64,000 nt of DNA, taken from assembly GCA_944326555.1 (NCBI GenBank), contig CALVEK010000007.1:24330-88329 (forward strand). The letters run 5' to 3'. The notes beneath the pieces were generated by a model. That model saw only the letters and a program-made list of their open reading frames with translations, was not told the DNA's origin and did no database searches. Shown here piece by piece: positions 29,675 to 38,167 of this stretch. The position numbers were made by a program, and so were the translations under genes. Position 1 is the stretch's first letter. Each line of letters begins with the position of its first letter. This DNA is from Candidatus Gastranaerophilales bacterium (GTDB taxonomy: Bacteria > Cyanobacteriota > Vampirovibrionia > Gastranaerophilales > Gastranaerophilaceae).

Positions 29675-30520
29675 CTAACCAGCAATTAAGGTTAAAGCAA
29701 CTGACGGTAGGGCATTTGCCTGAACCAAAAGAGTCGATGCCGTTTGTTGAAGAATTCTGGCTTTTGTATACTCGGCAGATTCTTCTGCAATATCAGCATC
29801 CATAATCGTTGATTTAGCTGCTGTTGCGTTCTCAATTGTTGTTGTCAAAGAAGAGGCCGCAGACTCAAGTCTGTTTTGTACAGCACCTATCTGTGATTTA
29901 TTTTTAGAAATTGTATCAATAGCCGTATCAATAGTTGCAATATATTGAGCTGCAGCAGTAGCTGTAGCAAAAGCTGCAGTAGCTCCTGCTTTAATGCCTA
30001 ATGCAGTAGAATCAGTTTTGGTAAATACTCCAGTAACCAATATGCTGTTTGCATCAACATCAGCATTTGCACCAACCTGCAATCTCATACTTGTCAAAGA
30101 ACCATCTAAAAGGTTCAAACCATTAAAATTCGATGCAGCAGCAACCCTATCTATTTCTTCTAATCGAGCATTAACCTCCGCTAACATTGCATCTTGTGAA
30201 TCTTTATCGTAAATACTGTTTGATGCTTGTGTAGCAAGATCCCTAATACGGTATAAGTGATCCATTATAGTATCAAGGTCGCCTTCTGCTGTATTTAATA
30301 CATTCGTTCCTGTTGATACATTTGACAAGGCAATTTTCGAACCATTAATCTGTGTTGTTAAACCATTAGCAATAAACATGCCGGCAGCATCATCACTTGC
30401 ACTGTTTATCTTATACCCTGTTGACAACCTTTCTAATGAACTATTAAGAGTAGTTGTAGCATAATTCAAATTGTTCTGCGTTTTTAATGCAGACAAATTG
30501 GTGTTAACGATAATTGCCAT
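29675..30520 (-). CDS. Flagellin, paralogue 2
   Basis: 281 aa, nearly the same N-terminus (MAIIVNTNLSALKTQNNLN) and C-terminal segment (ENATAAKSTIMDADIAEESAEYTKARILQQ) as flagellin 1, with a shorter centre. The near-identical ends indicate a recent duplication. AAGGAGA lies upstream of the ATG. Its upstream region shares a 20-bp element with flagellin 3. Confidence 0.95.
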   Translation of the reverse strand: MAIIVNTNLSALKTQNNLNYATTTLNSSLERLSTGYKINSASDDAAGMFIANGLTTQINGSKIALSNVSTGTNVLNTAEGDLDTIMDHLYRIRDLATQASNSIYDKDSQDAMLAEVNARLEEIDRVAAASNFNGLNLLDGSLTSMRLQVGANADVDANSILVTGVFTKTDSTALGIKAGATAAFATATAAAQYIATIDTAIDTISKNKSQIGAVQNRLESAASSLTTTIENATAAKSTIMDADIAEESAEYTKARILQQTASTLLVQANALPSVALTLIAG

Positions 30521-30619
30521 CGCATTATCTCCTTTCGCATATCCTTTAGTTTTACTTCCCTGTTTGTAAACTCATATTAAAGTATAAAAAGGTGTAAAGT
30601 AATTCTCATAAAGTTTAAG

Positions 30620-30639
30620 ATTTCTACAACTTTTGTATA
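30620..30639 (-). promoter_or_regulatory. Shared flagellin promoter element (gene 2)
   Basis: On the minus strand TATACAAAAGTTGTAGAAAT, 17 of 20 positions identical to the element before flagellin 3; TATACA may be the -10. Confidence 0.45.
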
Positions 30640-30664
30640 AAAAATGATAAATTATGAAAAAAAG

Positions 30665-30711
30665 AACAAACAAAAGTATACCCTCTACAACTTGTGGTTA
30701 CAGAGAGTATA
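30665..30711 (-). terminator. Terminator of flagellin gene 3
   Basis: Arms TATACCCTCT (30677-30686) and AGAGAGTATA (30702-30711) with one wobble, T-rich sequence after the stem on the minus strand. Confidence 0.65.
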
Positions 30712-30739
30712 ACTCGTTTAATTATCTGTTTTCTCAAAA

Positions 30740-31621
30740 TTATGATGTACTTATTAATTTCAACGCTAATACGCCAGGAGACTGGTTAGCCTGAGAAAGC
30801 ATAGCAGAAGCCGTCTGCTGTAATATCTGATTTTTTACATAATTTGCGGTTTCTGCGGCGATATCTGTATCCATAACTGTACTATATGCAGCAGTTAAAT
30901 TTTCATTCCTTATCATTAGCAAATTACTAATAGAATCAAGACGATTTTGATAAATACCGGCTCTGGAAATTCTTTCAGATACTTCATCTACAGCTGCTTC
31001 AACCGTATCAATAAATTTTGCAGCAGTAGATGCAGCTGCAAATGCTGCCTCTACATCGGCATATTCATCAGGCCCTGAACCGCCAAAAAGTTTTATTCCA
31101 TCTTGTCCGGTAGAAGCGTTTTTAAATACGCCTGTTACATAAAGGGCATTTGTCGCAGGGTCAGAATTTCCACCAATTTGAAGCCTCAAATTATCTTTGG
31201 AACCATCCAATAGATTCACTTTATTAAATTTTGATTCTTCTGCAATTCTATCTATTTCATCAACTCGTGCTTGAACTTCTTCTTTTAATGCTTTTTGTTC
31301 TTCTGTAGAAAGAGACTCGTTAGCATATTGGGTTGCCAAATCCTTAATTCTTTCGAGGTGATCATTTATAATTGACAAATCACCCTCCGCATTTGTAAGC
31401 ATACTTGCTCCGGCTGCAACATTGTTATATGCAGCTTTTATACCTCTCAACTGAGAATTCATACTTATAGCATAATAAGAGCCTGCAGGATCATCCTTTG
31501 CTGAGTTTATTCTGTTACCGGTAGATAATCTTTGCATACTTGTATTTAAACTCCAAGTAGCTCTAGTCAGAGCATTTTGAGCAATCTGCGCAGGCACATT
31601 TGAGTTAATAACGATTGGCAT
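30740..31621 (-). CDS. Flagellin, paralogue 3 (divergent)
   Basis: 293 aa with complete D0/D1 ends (MPIVINSNVPAQIAQNALTRA, LSTGNRINSAKDDPAGSYYA; TDIAAETANYVKNQILQQ). It differs more from the other two, e.g. no AAKSTIMDADIAEES, and may be a minor or proximal filament subunit. Some hook-associated flagellin-like proteins look similar, but the length and both ends fit flagellin. The SD is AAAAGGGA. Confidence 0.93.
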   Translation of the reverse strand: MPIVINSNVPAQIAQNALTRATWSLNTSMQRLSTGNRINSAKDDPAGSYYAISMNSQLRGIKAAYNNVAAGASMLTNAEGDLSIINDHLERIKDLATQYANESLSTEEQKALKEEVQARVDEIDRIAEESKFNKVNLLDGSKDNLRLQIGGNSDPATNALYVTGVFKNASTGQDGIKLFGGSGPDEYADVEAAFAAASTAAKFIDTVEAAVDEVSERISRAGIYQNRLDSISNLLMIRNENLTAAYSTVMDTDIAAETANYVKNQILQQTASAMLSQANQSPGVLALKLISTS

Positions 31622-31959
31622 AAAAAATCCCTTTTCTTTTTAAGACTTAAAACAGCTATTCCTTTAAGCTGTAAGACGATACGTATACAAAACACTCTCA
31701 AACGCTGTATTCATAAGCATTTGTCGAATATTTCAAAGTTTAGACAATAGATAAATAAAATTAGGAATAACGATAATCCCTACAACTTTAGTATAGATTT
31801 TTTATACTAAAATATGAATCCTAATTTGAAGAACTTTTACAAAACTAAATATATTTTTTATATACATGTTTAATACTCATGTGCAGCTTAAATTTTCTTG
31901 TATGAGATTGTTTGACGTGATAAAATAGGGACTATAAAAGGATAGAAAAGGAACTACTT
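31622..31959. promoter_or_regulatory. Divergent region between flagellin 3 and adk
   Basis: 338 bp without a gene. Minus side: element TATACTAAAGTTGTAGGGAT (31776-31795) and an inverted repeat ACAGCT/AGCTGT (31652-31657, 31667-31672) in the flagellin 3 leader. Plus side: adk promoter TTGTAT (31898-31903), 17 bp, TAAAAT (31921-31926). Confidence 0.6.
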
Positions 31960-32616
31960 ATGAAAAAAGAATTAATTTTTATGGGCCCACCGGCTAGCGG
32001 CAAAGGAACGCAAACAAAAAAACTTTCTGCGGAAACAGGTTTTGTACATGTTGATACAGGCTCATTGCTAAGAGAAGCTATGGCAAAAGGAACAGAAGCA
32101 GGAAAAATTGCAAAAGACTATGTTGAAAAAGGTGCGCTTGTACCTGTTGAAGTAGTTGCTCAAATAATAAAAGACAGACTCAAACAAGATGATGTTCAAA
32201 AAGGCTTTATCCTTGACGGTTTTCCAAGAAGCACAGAACAAGCAGAAATGCTTGATGAGATGCTAAAAGAAATTGACGCCGGTGTTGAAGCCAAAGCTAC
32301 TGTAATATACTTTGACATTCCTATAGAAAATCTCATGGAAAGAATTATATACAGACGTTCTTGTCCAAAATGCGGAGCAATATATAATCTAAAAACAACT
32401 CCGATTGAAAAAGAGGGACACTGCAACGAATGTGGAGCAGAATTAGTTCAAAGAAAAGATGATACCGAAGAAATAGCAAAAAACAGATTTGACACATATT
32501 TTGCTCAAACTGCACCATTAATAGATTTCTACGAAAAAAGAGGAGTACTTGTTAAATTGGATGCAACAGGTTCTATCGATGAAATTTATGAAAAATTAAA
32601 AGAAGTCGTTAAATAA
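31960..32616 (+). CDS. adk: Adenylate kinase
   Basis: 218 aa; converts AMP and ATP to two ADP. P-loop GPPASGKGTQ (9-18), AMP-binding FVHVDTGSLLREA and GFPRSTEQAEML, and a zinc-binding LID with four Cys (CPKCGAIY...GHCNECG), the long form of the enzyme. AAGGAACT precedes the ATG. Promoter TTGTAT-17-TAAAAT lies about 35 bp upstream. map follows, a common ribosomal-operon pairing here found away from that operon. Confidence 0.97.
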   Translation: MKKELIFMGPPASGKGTQTKKLSAETGFVHVDTGSLLREAMAKGTEAGKIAKDYVEKGALVPVEVVAQIIKDRLKQDDVQKGFILDGFPRSTEQAEMLDEMLKEIDAGVEAKATVIYFDIPIENLMERIIYRRSCPKCGAIYNLKTTPIEKEGHCNECGAELVQRKDDTEEIAKNRFDTYFAQTAPLIDFYEKRGVLVKLDATGSIDEIYEKLKEVVK

Positions 32617-32658
32617 GGAACTTAAATTTGTTCTTTAATAGAAAGAAGATAAAATAAA

Positions 32659-33411
32659 ATGTCAGTACATAAAAAATCCAGAGAAGAAATAAAATTGATG
32701 AAAGAGGCAGGCAATATTGTTGCTCTCGTTCATCAGGAAATGAAAAGAATCATTGAACCGGGTCTTTCAACAAAAGACTTGGACGATGTGGCAATGAAAA
32801 TAATAAAAGAACACAAAGCCATACCGACATTTCTCGGATACAATGGTTTTCCTGCTTCAATCTGCGCTTCTATTAACGGAGAGGTTGTTCATGGAATCCC
32901 TTCTCCTCACAGAATATTACAAGAAGGCGATATCATAAGCATTGATGTAGGTGCAACTTACAGAGGAATGGTAGGTGATGGTGCTTGGACTTATCCTGTA
33001 GGGAATATCTCTGATGAGTGCAAAATGCTTCTTGAAACTACAGAAAAATCATTATTTGCAGGCATTGCAAAAATGAAAGACGGAAATCTATTAGAAGAAG
33101 TATCAGGCGCCATCGAAGATGTGGCAAAATCCAAGAATCTCGGTATAGTCAGACAATACGGCGGGCACGGTGTAGGTCGAGCAATGCACGAAGAGCCTTT
33201 TGTTTTTAACTACAGGGTTGGAAACAACTTTGTTTTAAAAAACGGTATGACTATTGCTATTGAGCCTATGTTAAACCTTGGTGGTGATGATGTTCATACA
33301 TTAGAAGATGACTGGACAGTAGTAACAAATGACGGAAAGCCATCAGCTCACTTTGAGCACACTATACATGTTACAGACGGAGAACCTGAAATACTGACAA
33401 AACTCTTGTAA
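32659..33411 (+). CDS. map: Methionine aminopeptidase, type I
   Basis: 250 aa; removes the initiator Met. The five metal ligands are visible: Asp in SIDVGATYRGMVGDGAW (two), His in YGGHGVGRAMHEEP, Glu in AIEPMLNLGG and Glu in HFEHTIHVT. No N-terminal zinc finger or SH3 extension. It lies 42 bp after adk and is followed by a bidirectional terminator. Confidence 0.97.
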   Translation: MSVHKKSREEIKLMKEAGNIVALVHQEMKRIIEPGLSTKDLDDVAMKIIKEHKAIPTFLGYNGFPASICASINGEVVHGIPSPHRILQEGDIISIDVGATYRGMVGDGAWTYPVGNISDECKMLLETTEKSLFAGIAKMKDGNLLEEVSGAIEDVAKSKNLGIVRQYGGHGVGRAMHEEPFVFNYRVGNNFVLKNGMTIAIEPMLNLGGDDVHTLEDDWTVVTNDGKPSAHFEHTIHVTDGEPEILTKLL

Positions 33412-33432
33412 ATAAATAATAATTTGCATAAT

Positions 33433-33465
33433 AAAAAAGAGAGACGTTAGAAGTCTCTCTTTTTT
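33433..33465. terminator. Bidirectional terminator between map and the SH3-like gene
   Basis: AAAAAAGAGAGAC (33433-33445) / GTCTCTCTTTTTT (33453-33465), 7-nt loop; a T-run follows the stem in both directions. Confidence 0.85.
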
Positions 33466-34138
33466 ATTGTTTATCAAATCTCGGAAAAACTATTATTGTC
33501 CCATCGTCCAGCCTCCAACGAATATAACCGATTTTTGGCTTACTGTCCAAATCAACAACTGTAACAAGAACCCAGTTACCGCTAACTTTGTGTGGACGAA
33601 TATTTTTTATCAATGTAAAACCGCCAAGTTTTTGGGCTTCATCATAGGCTCCACTATATAGGCCTCTTTTTCTATAGTCAATATTTTTCATATAAGCTAA
33701 GCCATATCTTCTACCATAATAAGAGATAAAATCTCTCAACCCCCAAAAATCATCAGGATTGGCAGGCTTAACCCAACCCGATTTACCGTTTGATTTATCG
33801 TATACAATCTTATACCAGCCATTTTCTTCCTCATCAACTACCATACAAAAAGATTGATTTTTGGAAGAAATAAGCACCGCAAACATCGAAGCAGGCTCTA
33901 TGTTAGTTTTTGAAAGTTTAACTTCTGTATTTGTCCAAGAAATATTATCAACAATCGTTGAATCTTCTCTCGGATAAAGGTAAACATTAAACTTTTGTGG
34001 AACCTGCAAAAATCCGATTGTGTTTTTTAATATGGAACCGCTATAATATGGCATTACATCAGCAAAAACAGGGGATGCAATTACAACCATAAAAATTACA
34101 CATACAAATAATTTCTTTATATTTTGCAAAATAGTCAT
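33464..34138 (-). CDS. Exported protein with SH3-like domain
   Basis: 224 aa. Signal peptide 1-26 (ending SPVFA-D). The region around NGWYKIVYDKSNGKSGWVKPANPDDFWGL resembles a bacterial SH3 (SH3b) domain, often wall-binding. A second beta-rich unit (NWVLVTVVDLDSKPKIGYIRWRLDDGTIIV) follows. Probably periplasmic; function unknown. It follows nrdG by 47 bp and has no SD; a weak TTGAAA-17-TATTTC ends 6 bp before the ATG. Confidence 0.7.
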   Translation of the reverse strand: MTILQNIKKLFVCVIFMVVIASPVFADVMPYYSGSILKNTIGFLQVPQKFNVYLYPREDSTIVDNISWTNTEVKLSKTNIEPASMFAVLISSKNQSFCMVVDEEENGWYKIVYDKSNGKSGWVKPANPDDFWGLRDFISYYGRRYGLAYMKNIDYRKRGLYSGAYDEAQKLGGFTLIKNIRPHKVSGNWVLVTVVDLDSKPKIGYIRWRLDDGTIIVFPRFDKQ

Positions 34139-34185
34139 AAGTTAGAAATATCACAAATTCAAAAATTTTTCAAAAGAACTGACAA

Positions 34186-34872
34186 TTATCGAACAAATAC
34201 ATTAGAAACATATTTGGACAAAATTTTTTTTATTTGTAAAAATTCTTGCTCCGAATAAGTGTTTTCAAATAAGAATGATTCATCTAAAATATTAGACTTA
34301 ACAAATTTTTGAAGATAATAAATTTGGGCAGTTTCAATCATCTGACCAATATTTTCGAAATCATCAATTTTTAGTAAGGATTTCACAACAGTTGTTCTAA
34401 ACTCATACAGAACATGAGATTTTTTCAATATATTTATGCTACTAAGTATCTTGTTTATATCAACTTTACATCTCGCTATTTGCTCATATTTATGTAATGG
34501 TCCTTTTATATCCATAGCAACATAATCAACCAAATTTTTTTCTGTTAGATATTCTAAAACATCAGGATTGGTTCCATTTGTATCCAATTTTGTTAAAAAA
34601 CCCATATTTTTCAATTTAATAAAAAATTCCACAAGCCCATTCTGCAGTGTAGGCTCACCACCTGAAACGACAACAGCACTTATTTTACCTACTCTTTTTT
34701 TTAAAAAATCCAACGCTAAGTATTCTTCATGTTTATATAAAGAATTGAATTTCAGTAAATTTGGATTATGGCAATAAGGGCATCTAAAATTACATCCTGG
34801 AGTAAAAACGACTGTTGCTATTTCAGATGGATAATCTAACAAAGATGATTTTTGTAATCCTGCTATTTGCAT
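34186..34872 (-). CDS. nrdG: Anaerobic ribonucleotide reductase-activating protein (radical SAM)
   Basis: 228 aa. The 4Fe-4S motif CNFRCPYC (C27, C31, C34) with following HNP, and VVSGGEPTLQ, define the radical SAM activase. It generates the glycyl radical on NrdD. The form is the longer NrdG type (YPSEIATVVFTPGCNFRC start) seen with many anaerobes. It lies 3 bp after nrdD, so coupling is likely; no SD of its own. Confidence 0.92.
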   Translation of the reverse strand: MQIAGLQKSSLLDYPSEIATVVFTPGCNFRCPYCHNPNLLKFNSLYKHEEYLALDFLKKRVGKISAVVVSGGEPTLQNGLVEFFIKLKNMGFLTKLDTNGTNPDVLEYLTEKNLVDYVAMDIKGPLHKYEQIARCKVDINKILSSINILKKSHVLYEFRTTVVKSLLKIDDFENIGQMIETAQIYYLQKFVKSNILDESFLFENTYSEQEFLQIKKILSKYVSNVFVR

Positions 34873-34875
34873 TTT

Positions 34876-36816
34876 CTAAAGTTCATCCATTACAAAAGTT
34901 TTTCTCATTTTAAATTCTTCTTTTTTCCCTTCATTCCATTGATTTGTAGGAGTAATATAACCTACCACACGTGAATAAACTTGACTTTTTTCTCCACACT
35001 CGGGACAAGAAAAATGCTCACCTGCAATATATCCATGGTTAGGACAAACACTAAAAGTAGGAGAAAAAGTAAAATATGGCAGTTTATATCCGTAACATAT
35101 TTTTTTTACAAGATTTTTCAAAACTGATTTATCATAAACTCTTTCACCTGCAAAAATGTGAATTACTGTGCCACCAGTATATTTTACCTGCAAATCATCT
35201 TGATGATCTAAAAGCTCAAAAATATCATCAGTATAATTTACAGGAAGTTGTGTAGAATTTGTATAAAAAGGTTTTGCTCCTTTTTGATATTCAACTTCAT
35301 TTGCACAGATTATACCAACATATTTTTTCTTATCCAATAATGCCAATCTATAAGAAGTTCCCTCTGCCGGAGTAGCCTCCAAATTATAATTATTCCCAGT
35401 TTCTCTTTGAAATGAAGATATAACTTCTCGCATATAATCCATAGTTTTCAACGCAAAGCTCTTACCCAGTTCCGTACCGATATCCTGTCCCAAAAAGTTA
35501 AGACAAGCTTCATTCATTCCTATTAAACCTATTGTCGAAAAATGATTTTTCCAATACTCTCCATATCTTAATTTGATATTCTTCAAATAAAACTTTGTGT
35601 AAGGATAGAGGTTTTTATCGGTATAATATTCAACCATTTTTCTTTTAATTTCAAGGCTTTCTCTTGCAATTTCCATGTTTTTTGACAGAAGTCTAAAAAA
35701 CTCAGCTTCACCCTTGTTAGAAATTTTTGCAAGATAAGCAATTCTTGGCAGATTTATGGTAACAACACCAATAGACCCGGTCAAAGGATTTGAACCAAAA
35801 AGGCCACCACCACGATAAGCCAATTCTCTATTGTCAATTCTTAATCTACAACACATGGAACGAGCATCTTCAGGATTCATATCAGAATTAACAAAATTAG
35901 CAAAATACGGAATGCCGTATTTAGCAGACATTTTCCACAAACCGTCCAATACTTCATTATTCCAGTCAAACTCTTTTGTAATGTTATAAGTAGGAATTGG
36001 GAAAGTAAAAACTTTTCCGTTAAAATCCCCTTCCATCATTATTTCAAAATAGGCCTTATTAATAAGATTCATTTCCTCTTGAAAATCTTTATATGTATCC
36101 TCTTTCGGTTCTCCACCCACCAAGACAGGAACATCCGAATAGTATGAAGGAACATTTAAATCCATAGTTATATTGGTAAATGGAGTTTGGAAACCTGTCC
36201 TTGTTGGGACATTAAGATTAAAAACAAACTCCTGCATTGCTTGCTTAACCTGTAAATAATCAAGATTGTCATATCTTACAAACGGGGCCAGCAAAGTATC
36301 AAAATTTGAAAAAGCCTGAGCACCTGCTGATTCTCCCTGCATAGTATAAAGAAAATTCACAATTTGACCCAATGCCGTTCTAAAATGCTTTGGTGGAGAA
36401 CATTTGATTTTCCCATCTACTCCGGTAAACCCCTCTAAAAGTAGGTCTTTTAAATCCCAGCCGACACAATATGCAGACAATAAATTCAAATCATGAATAT
36501 GTATATCTCCACATTCATGAGCTTTTTTTATTTGTGGTGTATAGATTTTATTTAGCCAATATTGTTTACTTATAGCCGAAGAAATATAATTATTTAAACC
36601 TTGAATTGAATATGACATATTAGAATTTTCATTTACACACCAATCAAGTTTTTTTAAATAATCATCAATTAATTTAATACTCTCATCACCTAAAATTGTT
36701 TTTATTTCATTCTTTTTTGAAAAATAAGGATTAGAAACCTTTCTGGTTTGTTCCACACAAATAGAGAACGCCTCACTTTCAACCTTTGACAGGCTTTCTG
36801 TTGAATTAATAAACAT
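34876..36816 (-). CDS. nrdD: Anaerobic (class III) ribonucleoside-triphosphate reductase
   Basis: 646 aa; reduces NTPs to dNTPs with a glycyl radical and formate. The C-terminal zinc site CPNHGYIAGEHFSCPECG and the glycyl radical loop SRVVGYITPTNQWNEGK are clear; NIxxxxP-type barrel motifs such as TGSIGVVTINLPRIAYLA are present. The N-terminus lacks a recognisable ATP-cone (no KRDG-type start), so dATP regulation through that domain is not expected. ATG 36816 is chosen: AAGGAG lies 9 nt upstream. The frame upstream to 36900 is riboswitch RNA, not protein. Confidence 0.95.
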   Translation of the reverse strand: MFINSTESLSKVESEAFSICVEQTRKVSNPYFSKKNEIKTILGDESIKLIDDYLKKLDWCVNENSNMSYSIQGLNNYISSAISKQYWLNKIYTPQIKKAHECGDIHIHDLNLLSAYCVGWDLKDLLLEGFTGVDGKIKCSPPKHFRTALGQIVNFLYTMQGESAGAQAFSNFDTLLAPFVRYDNLDYLQVKQAMQEFVFNLNVPTRTGFQTPFTNITMDLNVPSYYSDVPVLVGGEPKEDTYKDFQEEMNLINKAYFEIMMEGDFNGKVFTFPIPTYNITKEFDWNNEVLDGLWKMSAKYGIPYFANFVNSDMNPEDARSMCCRLRIDNRELAYRGGGLFGSNPLTGSIGVVTINLPRIAYLAKISNKGEAEFFRLLSKNMEIARESLEIKRKMVEYYTDKNLYPYTKFYLKNIKLRYGEYWKNHFSTIGLIGMNEACLNFLGQDIGTELGKSFALKTMDYMREVISSFQRETGNNYNLEATPAEGTSYRLALLDKKKYVGIICANEVEYQKGAKPFYTNSTQLPVNYTDDIFELLDHQDDLQVKYTGGTVIHIFAGERVYDKSVLKNLVKKICYGYKLPYFTFSPTFSVCPNHGYIAGEHFSCPECGEKSQVYSRVVGYITPTNQWNEGKKEEFKMRKTFVMDEL

Positions 36817-36828
36817 AGTAAAAATCTC

Positions 36829-36920
36829 CTTGTCTCGAAGTAATACATACCAAAAGAGCATTCCGACTGTAACGGCTGCGGACCAGTGTGGGATTTTCAC
36901 CCTACTTTCCTCAAGTGGTT
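36829..36920 (-). promoter_or_regulatory. Cobalamin riboswitch in the nrdD leader
   Basis: On the minus strand the leader contains the cobalamin-aptamer core: GGAAAGTAGGGTGAAAATCC, then CACTGGTCCGCAGCCG and the box AGTCGGAATGC. A 5' CTTG (36912-36915) can pair with CAAG (36829-36832), closing a P1-like helix. That 3' arm overlaps the nrdD SD AAGGAG (36826-36831), so ligand binding should hide the SD and shut off translation. Recognised by eye from the conserved aptamer; exact class not resolved. Confidence 0.88.
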
Positions 36921-36925
36921 TTTTT

Positions 36926-36954
36926 ATGTTAATACTTTTTCTAATTTAAGTCAA
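36926..36954 (-). promoter_or_regulatory. Promoter of nrdDG
   Basis: TTGACT (minus, 36949-36954), 17-bp spacer, TAACAT (36926-36931). Transcription would begin near 36919, just before the riboswitch. Confidence 0.7.
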
Positions 36955-36983
36955 TATAAAATAATATAGAAGCAACACTAGCT

Positions 36984-37610
36984 TTATTTATTTTCCGGAG
37001 GATATCCTACAGCCTGTGCAAAAAGAACTTCTTCCCCGAGCTTTAGCTCAAGTTTGTTGTTCAGAGCAATACTATTTACTCCGTAAAGGAATATTGTATT
37101 GAGGTTATTTGCAGCAGAGAAAAGATAAATATTTTGCCCGATAAAACCACAATCAATAGAAGCCAAGTATTTGCTCTGTCTTGATAGATTTGCAACATAT
37201 AACAATATAAGCGGATATTTACCTACAATAGGTCGAATATCTTCTTTGCTAAAGGCCGTCAAATTATGGTTTTTGGAATCATACTTGTATATACCTTCGG
37301 GGAAAGCCACATATATTGAAATTACCTGTGCATTCAAAGCGCTCGGAGCAGTTTTTTTACCATCAGCTCTGTTTTCACCATCTCCGGCCCATAGCATATC
37401 AGATAAAAGTTGTAAATCTAACGGTTTTTTTGAGAATTTTTCACTTGAGTGTCGATTTCTGAGTGCATCCATAATCGGCATACCACCTGTTATATTGGGA
37501 GCAGGCAGTTTTATATCCGGTATTATGCTTTCTGCTTGCACACACTGATTAACGGAAAAAATACCCACAAACAAAATTAATGTTCCCAAAATCGATTTTA
37601 GATTTTTCAT
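36984..37610 (-). CDS. Exported nitroreductase-family (SagB/ThcOx-like) protein
   Basis: 208 aa with a signal peptide (1-27, ending CVQA-E). The mature part has the nitroreductase fold start DALRNRHSSEKFSKKPLDLQLLSDMLWAGDGENR and DCGFIGQNIYLFSAANNLNTIFL near the C-terminus, like periplasmic SagB-type FMN proteins. Substrate unknown. It follows a cytoplasmic nitroreductase by 27 bp; GAGGAA precedes the ATG. FMN proteins are rarely Sec-exported, so cofactor binding is uncertain. Confidence 0.8.
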   Translation of the reverse strand: MKNLKSILGTLILFVGIFSVNQCVQAESIIPDIKLPAPNITGGMPIMDALRNRHSSEKFSKKPLDLQLLSDMLWAGDGENRADGKKTAPSALNAQVISIYVAFPEGIYKYDSKNHNLTAFSKEDIRPIVGKYPLILLYVANLSRQSKYLASIDCGFIGQNIYLFSAANNLNTIFLYGVNSIALNNKLELKLGEEVLFAQAVGYPPENK

Positions 37611-37637
37611 AGCAAAAATTCCTCTGTTATTAAAAAG

Positions 37638-38162
37638 TTACCATTTGTTGTAATGTATAAGATTTTCATTATTTCTCTTCGGTCGTTCAACTTTCATTGC
37701 AGCATATCCAAGAGATATTAAAGCAAAGGGTTTTACGTTATTAGGAAGAGCAAAAGTTTTTGAAAAGTTTTCCATAACATCTTTCCAAGGATAAATACCC
37801 ATCCAACAAGTATCAAGTCCTAATGCATTCGCTGCAAGAAGCATATTTTCAATAGCAGCAGAACAATCCACCTGATAAAAGCCCTCTGCCATTTCTTTTT
37901 GTGTATCACCACAAACCATTATACACACAGGTGCAGTAGAAAGAGCTGATGCATAAGGATGCATATCCTTAATTTGCAATATTTTGTCTTTGTCATCAAA
38001 CACAACAAAATGCCAAGGCTGCTTATTACAGCCGGATGGCGCAAACATTGCTGCTCTTAAAATTTCTTGAACCAAATCAGGATTAACAGACTTGTCAAGA
38101 TATTTTCTTATACTTCTTCTGTCATAAATAGTATCAATAGTATTTTTAATGTTCTTTTCCAT
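37638..38162 (-). CDS. Nitroreductase-family FMN oxidoreductase
   Basis: 174 aa. FMN-binding signatures RRSIRKYLDKSV at the start, APSGCNKQPWHFVVF, CSAAIENMLLAANALGLDTCWMGIYPW and ISLGYAAMKVERPKR. A cytoplasmic NAD(P)H-dependent flavin reductase of unknown substrate. It lies 5 bp after the nitrilase-family gene, so the three genes form one operon. Confidence 0.9.
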   Translation of the reverse strand: MEKNIKNTIDTIYDRRSIRKYLDKSVNPDLVQEILRAAMFAPSGCNKQPWHFVVFDDKDKILQIKDMHPYASALSTAPVCIMVCGDTQKEMAEGFYQVDCSAAIENMLLAANALGLDTCWMGIYPWKDVMENFSKTFALPNNVKPFALISLGYAAMKVERPKRNNENLIHYNKW

Positions 38163-38167
38163 TTTAA

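Noticed and set aside
36817..36900. N-terminal extension of nrdD beginning MKIPHWSAAV
   Set aside because: This frame is the cobalamin riboswitch read as protein; the ATG at 36816 has a proper SD.
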